Of a DNA stretch of 22,031 nt, positions 8,141 through 17,960 are shown in pieces. The notes under the pieces are model-generated. The model saw nothing but the letters and a program-made list of their open reading frames with translations. It was not told the DNA's origin and did not search any database. Origin of the DNA: Lingula anatina (taxonomy: Eukaryota; Brachiopoda; Lingulata; Lingulida; Lingulidae); contig NW_019775415.1 of assembly GCF_001039355.2 (NCBI RefSeq), positions 385,435 to 407,465 of the forward strand, written 5' to 3'. Numbering within the stretch: position 1 is the first letter of the stretch; each line of letters starts with the position of its first letter. The translations under genes were made by a program, and so were the position numbers.

Positions 8141-8359
8141 GCTGAGTTCTGAAAGACAGGATCTGTGTTATATTTGTTTAAAACATGCGGGTCAAGATCT
8201 GGTTATATTCAGTTGTAACAAGACTACATATTTATGATAATAGGCTATGCAAGGAAGAGAACGGTTTACATGATGCAATAACATAGTATGCCAGTACACC
8301 TGTTTGTGCTAGGACAAGAATTAAAAAGGGGGGACTCTGATATTAGAGGCTAGTGAGCT
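8141..8359 (-). other. 5' leader region before the hydrolase ORF
   Basis: This is the non-coding stretch immediately upstream of the SGNH ORF. I see no initiator, hairpin or further ORF that I could defend. Confidence 0.4.
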
Positions 8360-9739
8360 TAAGTAGCATATGAACATACGCTTTTAATGAGAAATTATGC
8401 GAATACATTGGCTGGCTGACGAAGCGTAAAAATATAACAATTATTTTATGTAGCGTAGAGTACGAAAATTTTAAGATTTCAGATAGGGTGTGCCACTTTT
8501 TAGAGAAAAAAATTCTCGATATCCATTTATGGTCATAACAATGTTGCGTAAAATTTATCACAAATGCATAATTACTTGAAGATTTGGGTTTGGTACTATG
8601 TTATGCAGCGTGCGAAACATAAGCCCTAATTGATTTAGCGTGCGAATATGTAGCAGAAATAATTACGTGTGTCAATTTGCTGAAACTATGAAGCATGTAA
8701 ATATGGCTGAAAATGTTAAACTTGCAACTATGGGGCTGGAAATATAAAGCAAATGAACATGCCATCAAAAGGCGTGCGAACATGTGGCTGAATTAATGAT
8801 GCGTACGAAATAAGCGTGCGAAATAAGCAGTAAATTGAAATTACACATACTTAAATATATGAGCACATGCTGTCAATTCATACCCAAGTGATATGGTAAT
8901 CGAAGTATCTATAAGCAGCATATACATTTTGTTAAATATACTGTAATAAAAGCATTATAACGTTAGAGGATTGCACAGGTGGGCATTAGTACGCATATAT
9001 GTAGCCATATTCATAAGTCAATAATATCTGTCGTAGGTGTTTTTGAATATAACAAAATATATGAATGCAGCGTATCGTGGGCTAAGAATATAAAGCGAAT
9101 GAACATGCCACCAATAAAGGCGTGGAATTCATGAAGCGTGCGAAATAAGCGATAAATTGAAGCTGCACATACTTAAATCTATGGTGAACAGCACATGTCA
9201 ATTCATACCCAAGCGATAGCAAATATATGCATGCAGCGTAGTGTGGGCTGAAATTATAAATCGAATGGACATGCCACCAATAAAGGCGTGTGAACATGTG
9301 ACTTAATTCATAAGGTTTTCGAACTTACATATATAAAGCGTGCGAAATAAGCGGTAAATTGAATCTGCATATACTAGAATCTATTGTGTACAGCACATGC
9401 TGTCAATTCATACCCAAGTGATAACAAATATATGTATGCAGCGTATCGTGGGCTAAGAATATAAAGCGAATGAACATGCCACCAATAAAAGCGTGTGAAT
9501 ATGTGGCTTAATTCATGAGGTTGCGAACCAAACATGTATAAAGCGTGCGAAATAAGCGTGATAAATAAGCGGTAAATTGAAGCTGCACATACTTAAATCT
9601 ATTGTGAACAGCACACGCTGTCAACTCATACCAAAGCAATATCAAAAATAATGTGTCGATTAGCGGCATGCAATTTTTGTTAAATATATTGTCATATAAG
9701 CATTATAACGTTACAGGGATGCACAGATGAGAATTAATA

Positions 9740-9742
<3 letters not shown>
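8360..9742 (+). repeat. tandem satellite-like array, period about 203 bp, with longer variants
   Basis: The word GCGTGCGAA recurs at 8608, 8638, 8772, 8814, 9136, 9338 and 9543. The last three mark clear 202- and 205-bp units sharing AAATTGAAGCTGCACATACT, CACATGCTGTCAATTCATAC and AATGAACATGCCACCAATAA. The unit at 8814 and the last one share an extra 120-bp segment (AAGCATTATAACGTTA to CATATTCATAA) that the middle units lack. Sequence from 8360 to 8800 looks like more degenerate units. The array ends in an AT microsatellite and then the right 314-bp repeat; the last unit's homology (CTGTCGTAGG followed by CGTTTT) runs a few bases into that repeat. Whether the array belongs to the retrotransposon's 5' region or is a local satellite is not decided. 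Confidence 0.85.

Positions 9743-9807
<65 letters not shown>
9743..9807. repeat. AT microsatellite (65 bp)
   Basis: A pure AT dinucleotide run. It replaces the short ATATATG found at the same place in the earlier long unit near 8994, so it is an expansion inside a satellite unit. Confidence 0.95.
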
Positions 9808-9808
<1 letters not shown>

Positions 9809-9837
9809 CCATATTCATAAGCCTATAATGCTGTCGT

Positions 9838-10151
9838 AGGCGTTTTCGTACTTACCAACAAGGTTCTCTTTTACCTGTCGTCTTCGCTGGTCGTAGCTTC
9901 GACTGGACACTGATCAGTAGTCGGTTCATATGTTCACGTGGCCGTATCGCGAAAAATTTGTGGCCCATAGATGACCCCTAGGGTCATATGGGCTCCGTTA
10001 TTTAATTAGCTATCCCCACAATTGTATAACATGCTCTACTAGCACTTGTGCGTACGTGATTAAGGTCTACTAGCAACCGCGTATGCGCGGCCACCACGGA
10101 TCCTCCTTTCCTCCCAATAAATTTATTATTTTTAAAATAATATAACTTTAT
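9838..10151 (+). repeat. 314-bp direct repeat, right copy
   Basis: This is the partner of 2462-2775: same orientation, equal length, four substitutions. It differs in that its left edge joins a satellite unit and its right edge joins the ~350-bp duplicated sequence at ATTTAATGAATT. The second copy of that ~350-bp sequence (from 10621) has quite different DNA to its left, so 10148-10151 behaves as a junction. Confidence 0.95.
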
Positions 10152-10493
10152 ATTTAATGAATTAAAAAACATTTGCGGATTGCAATTTTCTATTGATATA
10201 CTATCGATGGTATCCCTGTATTAAATCATCCACTGCTACCCCCTCTTTTGTAGTGTAGCATGACTCGTATCACAAGATGGCCTTAGAAATGAAGTAAGAC
10301 AGGCCTACACTCTGATAGTTTTTAGTCTATTATTAACCCTAATGTCGTTGCTTGTCATTCAATCTAGAACTCTCTGAGCCATCGCAAAGTTATTTGCCAG
10401 GACATTAAAGGCTACTTCTTAACGGATTTTTTTTATTTGCGCCGAGTCCACAATGTTCGAGGACGTCTCTGTCGTTATCGCCGTTTCCCGGAC
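10148..10493 (+). repeat. ~350-bp duplicated non-coding unit, first copy
   Basis: It matches 10621-10974 over its whole length (TTATATTTAATGAATT to GCCGTTTC-CGGAC), with scattered substitutions and a six-base CTACCTG-type expansion in the second copy. It contains no ORF. It ends three bases before the N at 10497, so an assembly origin of the duplication must be considered. Confidence 0.9.
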
Positions 10494-10496
10494 GCA

Positions 10497-10497
10497 N
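10497..10497. other. single N, assembly join
   Basis: One ambiguous base lies next to the end of the first ~350-bp copy. A second single N at 13142 sits exactly at a duplicated boundary, so both probably mark contig joins. Confidence 0.75.
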
Positions 10498-10620
10498 TAC
10501 GTACTGCTGATGGATAAAAACTATTTTTAGTGCGCGTGGAGGTTGCTTTTAATGACTGTAGTCGGCTTGTTGACATATGCATAAGTAGGCTATTCGCTGG
10601 GTGACCAGGGTCAAGACCGA

Positions 10621-10974
10621 TTATATTTAATGAATTAAAACACATTTGAGGATCGCGATTTTCTATTGATATACTAGCAATGGTATCCCTGTATTAAATC
10701 ATCCACTGCTACCTGCTACCCCCTCTATTGTAGTGTAGCATGACTCGTATCACAAGATGGCCTTAGAAATGAAGTAAGACAGGCCTACACTCTGATAGTT
10801 TTTAGTCTATTATTAACCCTAATGCCGTTTCTTGTCATTCATTCTAGATTTCTCTGAGCCATCGCAAAGTTATTTGCCAGGACATTAAAAGGCTACTTCT
10901 TAACGGATTTTTTTATTTTCATTGAGTCCAAAAATGTTCAAGGACGTCTCTGTCGTTATCGCCGTTTCTCGGAC
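10621..10974 (+). repeat. ~350-bp duplicated non-coding unit, second copy
   Basis: Second copy of 10148-10493, roughly 95% identical by eye. The DNA to its left (10498-10620) does not resemble the 314-bp repeat that precedes the first copy, and the DNA to its right (from 10975) is new. Confidence 0.9.
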
Positions 10975-11156
10975 TTCATTTATACGGCATTGAACGGCAG
11001 TCCCAGACAAAGGATCGGAAAGTTTCTTAATAAAAGAACTTATAAATGCTGCCACTAGCCAACGTTATTGTTCCTAAGTAAAGAGAGGCGATAATGATCT
11101 GTTCTTTCTTCTAGCTTAGTCTGTCGACTAAAATGAACAAGGTTAGGCCTACAATG

Positions 11157-11620
11157 CAACCACCAATTATTACACCAATTAATGAGGTTCTCTGTTACAC
11201 TCCCTTTCTTCATGATCGCGAAACCCATGGAGTGCTGTGTTTTAAATATATAAAAAGCGTCTCGCGAGGCGAAGCTATAATAATGAACAAAAAAAAAATA
11301 CGATGAATATCTACGATAATAAACCATGAAGCACGTTGCCTAGGCCTCTTCTTTGACCGACATCACATTTTTACATTCTTTGTTTTAATAAGAGGACGAA
11401 CGTAGTCTAATTTGTCTTTTGGTGGTGATTTTGCTCGAAGTAGCAGAGTCAAGTAAATCGGTGATTTACCATTGGTAAGAGTAGCAATCATCGCTCCTGA
11501 TCCTCACAGATTACTTTCTAATCCCCCGTAATTAACGCAGTCAGGAATAAGCGCTGAAATAGGGGATTTTGTATCAGGGAAAATTTTAGTATTAATCTTA
11601 TGTTATCATGTATCTGTATT
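11157..11620 (+). repeat. diverged ~500-bp direct repeat, first copy
   Basis: Shares an ordered series of words with 11650-12195: CAACCACCAATTAT, TTCATGATCG, GAAACCCATGG, AATACGATGAA, GGTAAGAGTAGCAATCATC, AATTAACGCAG, GCGCTGAAATAGGGG. The copies differ by many substitutions and indels, so the duplication is old. No ORF is convincing. The 10975-11156 stretch before it is unrecognised. Confidence 0.85.
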
Positions 11621-11649
11621 ATGTACTCGTGTAACTCATTTTCCCAAGG

Positions 11650-12195
11650 CAACCACCAATTATGTCGACCGTTAATGAAGTTCTCTGCTACACTCTCTCC
11701 TCATGATCACTTGCTCGATCGTGAAACCCTGGAGGTGTTGGGTATATATTTAGGGTAGTTTACTATAGCATGCTACACTCTCCTCATGATCACTTGCTTG
11801 ATCGTGAAATCTGGAGTGAAACCCATGGCTTATCTAACAATGGTTTAAATAAATAAAAAGGGTATCACAGAGGTGACTCATAAGAATAATGAACGAAAAA
11901 ATACGATGAACATTTAATAAACCAAGAAGCATGTATGTTTTGACCGTCATCGCCTTTTTTACATAAGATGTTTCAACAAGAGGGTAGATGTAGTCCAATT
12001 TGTCTTTTGTTGGTGATTCTGCTTCAGGTGGCTGAGTTTAGTTGATCGGTGATGTACCGTTGGTAAGAGTAGCAATCATCACTCCCGCGTCCTAACGGAT
12101 TACTTTCCAACCCCCCATAATTAACGCAGCCAGGAATAGGCGCTGAAATAGGGGGTATTATATCAGGAATTAATTTTTGTAATTATGTATCCGTA
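11650..12195 (+). repeat. diverged ~500-bp direct repeat, second copy with internal duplication
   Basis: Second copy of 11157-11620. It is longer because a segment of about 85 bp has been duplicated inside it: the GCTACACTCTC to GATCGTGAAA stretch occurs at 11687-11731 and again at 11772-11815. No coding function is visible. Confidence 0.85.
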
Positions 12196-12959
12196 AAATA
12201 AGAATCGTTACATTATCACGTATTTTTCCTGATGGAAAATATCATAATTTATGCACACTGATCGAATTATAAAGAAAATCTCCAGATGTAAACAAAGGTC
12301 AGTCAAGTATCACTCATCCCAGGCTGCAGGGCAGATATAGAGAATTGAATGAAGCGCGAGTGATCTGGCAACCCTACAATTTTGTCATAATGATTCATGG
12401 GCAAACAATAGAAGTAGGAAATTAACACCTTTTACAGTTTGAAGGACGACACCTGATGAGGCTTTTGTTTCTTCCCCTTGGTGGTTATTACAAAGCATGT
12501 TGACGTAAGTGTTATCTGCTTCCTGGTGAAGACTTTTGCGTGCTCAAATGAACAATGGAAATGTCATTTCAAAACAAAGAGCCACATTTCCCTACTTAGG
12601 TGGCCAAAATATTGTCAATGAAACGCAAAAAGACAAAATCACCAGCTGTTACTGACTGAGTGCAAAAAGGTACGCATGCACAGCGACAAAGCGCTATTGT
12701 AAACAATGACCCGACGATGAGATCAATTAGATGTATAAAATGACTTATTGTACTATAAAACTGTACCCCTGCCCCTTCTTGTATATCATTACACACACAA
12801 GGCCACCCTATACCAGAGTTACAGATTGATTTTTCATTACACAGTCTCTTGCACTGAAGAAAAATACTCTAATTAATTTGCGGCCTTAGTAGAGGGTCTT
12901 CTCTCGCTTTCTCTCAAATCAAAATAAACTAGCAAACATGAAAATTAGAGGCGTGCCAA
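12196..12959 (+). other. probable 5' region of the LINE
   Basis: No ORF precedes the LINE's ORF1 here. The start of the element is not visible as a sharp boundary. A candidate 8-bp word, GAATTAAT, occurs at 12167-12174 and again right after the LINE's A tail at 17961-17968, which would place the start near 12175 if it were a target-site duplication. In this AT-rich DNA a match of that size can be chance. Confidence 0.35.
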
Positions 12960-13599
12960 ATGTCGAAATCAGCACAAATCAAAGCGAGCTATAATGAACA
13001 GTACTCGCGTAAAAACAATATTGAAATTTATGGTGTTAAGGAGTTAAGAGATGAAAACACGACCAATACAGTGGCAAAACTACTCCAACAAGAAGTGGAT
13101 GTCAAGGTGAACATGGATGAACTTTTAGCAGTCCACAGAATNCAAAGCGAACTATAATGAACAGTACTCGCGTAAAAACAATATTAAAATTTATGGTGTT
13201 AAGGAGTTAAGAGATGAAAACACGACCAATACAGTGGCAAAACTACTCCAACAAGAAGTGGATGTCAAGGTGAACATGGATGAGCTTTTAGCAGTCCACA
13301 GAATACCAGGCAAACAGGGCCAAGAGAGACCGATTCTAGTGAAGGTGAAAAATAACGACGTGAAGGCGCGTATTATGAAAAAACGATCAGCGGTGAAGAA
13401 GTCCGGAAAAGGAATCAAATTTGCAGACGATGTGACGAAATTAAATATCGAACTTCTACACAGGCTGAATGAAAATGAGTCAATTGAACAAGCCTGGTTT
13501 TTCAACGGGAACGTTTATGGAAAAGCAAAGAATAGCGAGACCAAGATTAAATTTGATATATTTGACATAATAGACGAAAAGATAAAGAAAAGAAAATAA
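12960..13599 (+). CDS. LINE ORF1 RNA-binding protein (broken by an assembly join)
   Basis: ORF1 of a non-LTR retrotransposon, whose product coats element RNA and helps strand exchange. It starts at ATG 12960 (MSKSAQIKASYNEQYSRKNN) and ends with TAA at 13597-13599. The RRM-like core is recognisable: NNIEIYGVKE, then ENTTNTVAKLLQQEV, AVHRIPGK, RPILVKVKNND, and a basic C-terminus (DEKIKKRK). These match the layout of L1-, Tx1- and CR1-type ORF1 proteins. The 162-bp duplication and N at 13142 break the frame as given; if the two contigs overlap, as they appear to, the frame is single and about 158 residues long. A true N-terminal coiled coil is missing, so the protein may be short or its start lies upstream in another frame. 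Confidence 0.78.
12980..13141 (+). repeat. 162-bp ORF1 segment, copy left of the N
   Basis: Nearly identical to 13143-13304 (about three substitutions), and the two copies are separated only by the N at 13142. The left copy breaks off exactly where the right copy continues. That is the pattern of two overlapping contigs placed end to end. Confidence 0.95.
13142..13142. other. single N, assembly join inside LINE ORF1
   Basis: The base lies exactly between the two 162-bp copies and interrupts ORF1. Confidence 0.9.
13143..13304 (+). repeat. 162-bp ORF1 segment, copy right of the N
   Basis: Second copy of 12980-13141, which runs on without a break into the rest of ORF1. The few differences look like allelic variation between the contigs. 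Confidence 0.95.
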
Positions 13600-13908
13600 A
13601 CAAGATGTCATTTATTCGGTGTATTGAACTAACTATAAATATATGCTAATGCATCGTATTGACCGATGGACACTGGTTTTTCTAGCTGGTAATTGAGTCA
13701 GCCATGAAGAATATTGTGTGTAAGTGTAACCTCTATGTGGCGTGTAATGTTGTATGTATGTTTAAGTGTATGGATGTGGGAGCATACTGGACACGAATAC
13801 AAGAAACGATAATTTATTGCAGTATAACCTGTTTCATAAGAAATCACTATTTACACCAGATAAGGTACTACCAGTACAATAACCATTACCTACTGCTAAT
13901 TATTGAAC

Positions 13909-16900
13909 ATGGCGAGTATTAAAATAGGGTGTATGAACTGCAGGGGGTTGAGCTCAGATCAAGTAAAAAGGAGAGACATTTTTGACAAGTGTAGGAAAAA
14001 AAATATGACGTAGCCCTGCTAATAGGTACACACAGTGAGAAAAATGCCGAAGATATGTGGAGAAATGAATGGGGTGGAAATGTAATTTTCAGTTCATTAT
14101 CTTCAAAAAGCAGGGGAGTAATGGTGCTTCTCCGAAATTCGTTTCAATATAAAATACACAGTAAGATATTAGACCCTGAGGGGAACTTTGTCATCATGGA
14201 CATAACTGTACAAGAAACGCGCCTTTCGCTCGCGGCAATTTATGGACCTAACAGTGACTTACCGGAATTTTTCAAAAACATCGAACGGAAACTAAGCACA
14301 CTTGCAAATACTACGATTATTATCGCCGGTGATTGGAATGTTCCGCTTGATTACTTTAGGGACACGCGAAATTACATGAATAAAAATAATGAAAAGTCTA
14401 ATAAAACTGTCCAATCACTAATGAATACTTTTGATTTGATTGATGCATGGAGAGAGCAACACCCTTACGAAAACAAATATACGTGGCATGGTCCTCATCA
14501 CAAACAAAGTCGCCTAGATTACTTTCTTATCTCGGCTGACTTACAGCAACACTTAGTTGATTCTGGCATTGATTTAGCATACCGCTCTGACCATTCACCA
14601 ATATCAATAGAATTTAGATTTATTAATCAGAAAAGAGGCAAAGGGACGTGGAAATTAAATAACAGTCTATTGGGAGACCCAAACTACATCTTGCTAGTAA
14701 AAGAAACGATTACGCAAGTCTTAAACGCATATAGAACAGAAAACACTGTTGAATATCCAGAAACTTTGTATAGTATAAATGATCACTTGCTTTGGGAGAT
14801 GTTGAAACTCAAAATAAGAGGCAACTCGATTCGATATTCCACACAGAAAAAGAAAGAGAGAGAAAAAGCTGAAAAAGACCTAGAAGAAAGACTGAGAATC
14901 TTATATGCTACAACTGGAACGAATTTGGATAAGGGTGAAATATTTAAGGTGGAATCAGAACTTAAAGAGTTATGAGAATACAGAATAAAGGGTATAATAA
15001 TGAGAACAAAAGCGAAGTGGAAAGTAGAGGGTGAAAAAAGTACGAAGTATTTCTGTAATTTGGAAAAACGAAACTATGTTGATAAAAGCATTCCTAAACT
15101 TATACTTAAAAATGGAACCGAAATTAAAGCAATTGAGGATATTGTTAATGAACAGAAAAGATACTTTGCAGATTTATACTCCTCAAAAGGTATTAAAATC
15201 ATTAAAAACATTCTGACATTTTCTTTAACGATAAAAATCCCTATATCACTAAACTCTCGCGAGAAAATGAAAATATAGACGCGAACATCACAGAACAAGA
15301 ATGCCTAGCCGCTTTGAAACAAATGCCAAACGGTAAATCTCCAGGAATTGACGGTTTCACCGCTGAATTTTATAAGATGTTTTGGCCTGACATAAAACAC
15401 TATTTACTACGATCGTTTCGATACTCATACGAAATACAAAGCATGTCCATATCGCAAAGACAAGGCCTGATAACATGTCTACCGAATGGGGAGAAAAAGA
15501 AAGAATATTTAAATAATTGGAGACCTATAAGTTTATTAAACGTCGACTATAAAATTGCGTCCGCATGTATCGCAAACAAAAATAAAACCATTTCTCAGTC
15601 GAATTATATGTGAAACGCAGTTGGGATTTCTAAAAGGCCGATATATTGGGGAGTGCAGTCGGTTGGTGAACGACTTGATAGAAAAAACTGAAAAAGAAAA
15701 CATATCCGTAGTTTTACTACTACTTGACATAGAAAAAGCTTTCGATTCTTTGGAATGGGTTTTCATTGAAAAAACACTTCACTTTTATAATTTTGGGGAA
15801 AAAATAGTAAGATGGTTTAGAACACTTTTAGATATTTCAAGTTCAATTCAAAATAACGGACATTTGTCCAATTTCTTTGATATCAAAAGAAGAGTAAGGC
15901 AAGGGGACCCTCTGTCCCCATATTTATTTATCTTATCATTGGAATTACTCAGTTCGGCACTAAAGCATGAGCAAGAAATAAAAGGAATTACTATCGAGGG
16001 AAATGAATATCTACTAAGTCAGTACGCAGACGACACTACGGTTATATTAAGTGATGACAGACTTTCGCTGGAAAAAACTATGGAGATCATAACCTTATTT
16101 GCAGAATGTTCTGGACTACGCACCAATTTTAATAAAACTGAGGCAGTATGGATTGGATCAAAAAGGGGGGAAAGGGAAACAATAAAAACCAAACTAGAGC
16201 TAAAATGGAATCTTGAAGGAAAATTCAAGCTCCTAGGTATAAAATACGACTTGTCCAAAGAAGATATATACCATGAAAACTTCTCTGAAAAACTTCATAA
16301 ATACAAAAAAGTACTCGATGATTGGTCCTTTAGAACTTTATCCTTGATAGGTAAAATAGTAGTAGTACGAACGATTGCTATGCCACTGCTAATACAAATG
16401 CTCACAGTTTTACCAAATCCCGAGGAAAGCTTCTTCAAGGAATTAGAAAAAATAACTTTTGCTTTTATTTGGGGAAGCGCAATTGATAAAGTAAAAAGAT
16501 CAACCATGAAAAGAAATTACGAAGAGGGAGGACAGCGCGCTCCTGACTTTAGGCTTTTAACAAAATCCCTAAAAATTACGTGGGTAAAAAAGTATCTAAA
16601 TGATAGCAGTGCATGGAAAGTACTTTTGAAGAAAAACCTAGAAAAAATTGGGGGACGTAATTTTTGGTACCTCACGAAAAATGGCCTTTCACAAACAAAA
16701 TTTATTTTCAATCCATTTGGGAAAACGTTATTTCTGCATGGGCAGAATTACAAGATAGCCCCGCTGAGTCGACAAGCGACATTTTATCACAACCTATTTG
16801 GTATAACGAAAACGTGAGAATTAATGATGTCCCCTATTATTGGAAAAGGTGGTGTGATAAAGGTGTCTTTTTTATATTCGATTTGATTAATGCCTTAGGC

Positions 16901-17518
16901 GATTTTTACACTATAGATGAGATCAATGCAAAATATCAATCTAACTTTAACTTTCTCGAACACTTAAGTATAAGAAACTCCGTACCACAAAATTGGAGAA
17001 AACTAATTAAGGCATATGGTCATAACATAACAGAAGCTAGAAACGAAAACATTTCACTGATTCAGATGAATGAAAAAATATCACAGGTATTTTATAAATT
17101 GTTCCTTAAAAAGACGTGCCCCAGATATCAGAATCGCTGGGAGTCCACTCTGCATTACCATAGCGACGATGATATATGGGGGGCGATTTTTGGGGCACCG
17201 TTTGAACAAACCGACGATACTCGACTACAAGCCCTCCAGTTTAAAATTAACCATACGATTTTTTGTACAAATTCTTTCCTATACAAAAGCAAACGAAGGG
17301 AGTCAGCAGAATGTACATTTTGTCATTTGTCAAAAGAAACACTGAAACACTTATTTTGGGACTGTGTTCATGTGCAAAATATTTGGACATGTTTGATCAG
17401 AAGTTTGAAAAAGCATTGCGGACTCACGATAGAAAGGAAACTAGAATGTTTTGTACTGGGTACTCTGAATAAGCAATTGCCCGGATATAGCAATGTATTC
17501 CAATTATTTACGGACTGA
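13909..17518 (+). pseudogene. LINE ORF2, endonuclease-reverse transcriptase, L1/Tx1 type, inactivated
   Basis: ORF2 nicks target DNA and primes reverse transcription there. From ATG 13909 (MASIKIGCMNCRG) the order is: APE-type endonuclease with GDWN, SRLDYFLIS and SDHSP; RT with GKSPGIDGFTAEFY, LLDIEKAFDSLEW, RQGDPLSPYLF and QYADDTT (catalytic YADD near 16023-16034); and a C-terminal CCHC motif (C-x2-C-x8-H-x4-C, near 17311-17364). Lesions: a frameshift at the A8 run 13996-14003, an in-frame TGA at 14973-14975, and frameshifts near 15205, near 15580 and near 16655-16685. The endonuclease word expected as LQETH reads LIGTH, so the metal-binding Glu is lost. QYADDTT with SRLDYFLIS points to the L1/Tx1 lineage. 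It is a dead copy; the true C-terminal stop after 17518 is uncertain because the same frame opens again at 17519. Confidence 0.88.
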
Positions 17519-17960
17519 GAAAAAAAGATTAGAAATTACAGAGAAATGGGAGAACGTGAAGCTAATTTTCGAAAATTAGAACATGTGGGGTTTCCCATTC
17601 TGTCCATTATAAATGTAATTTATATTAAGTCTACACTTTGTTTCTTTTTTCTTCACACTAGTATTTTTATATATCCATATATGTATTTTATTACGGCTCA
17701 AAAAAAAGGGGCCTTGTATCTTAGACTTATTAGCCTATTGTCTACCTTTCTGTAAATAGTGGTTGTAAAAAGTAATAGTATACTACATTTTTATTTTTTA
17801 TACCTTGATAGAAATGACAAAGTCACAATGATAATACTATGTAGTTGCTCCAAATGTGAGAGGCATGTGTGCGTGTATGGGAGTGAGAGGTTTAGTTAAT
17901 CATCCTAGTTATTATTTAGTGTATTATTGGTATATTCTGGTAATAAAATTAAAAAAAAAA
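17519..17960 (+). other. LINE 3' untranslated region with A tail
   Basis: AT-rich sequence after the ORF2 stop ends in TAATAAAATT and then ten A residues at 17951-17960. No further gene is supported; the frame at 17546-17755 is low complexity after its first residues. Confidence 0.7.
17942..17947 (+). promoter_or_regulatory. AATAAA polyadenylation signal of the LINE
   Basis: AATAAA lies four bases before an A10 run, the usual end of a polyadenylated non-LTR retrotransposon copy. Confidence 0.65.

Larger units (their letters stand above)
12960..17960 (+). mobile_element. L1/Tx1-type LINE, near full length but inactivated
   Basis: ORF1, ORF2, AATAAA and an A tail lie in order on the + strand. 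ORF1 is probably intact once the contig overlap is allowed for, but ORF2 carries five breaks and a lost endonuclease residue. The 5' end lies upstream of 12960 at an unknown point. Confidence 0.85.

Noticed and set aside
7899-8237. Plus-strand frame opposite the SGNH ORF
   Set aside because: Antisense shadow of the hydrolase-like frame, no family features.
12448-12475. CTGATGAG, part of a hammerhead ribozyme core
   Set aside because: No matching CGAAA segment or stems follow; a chance match.
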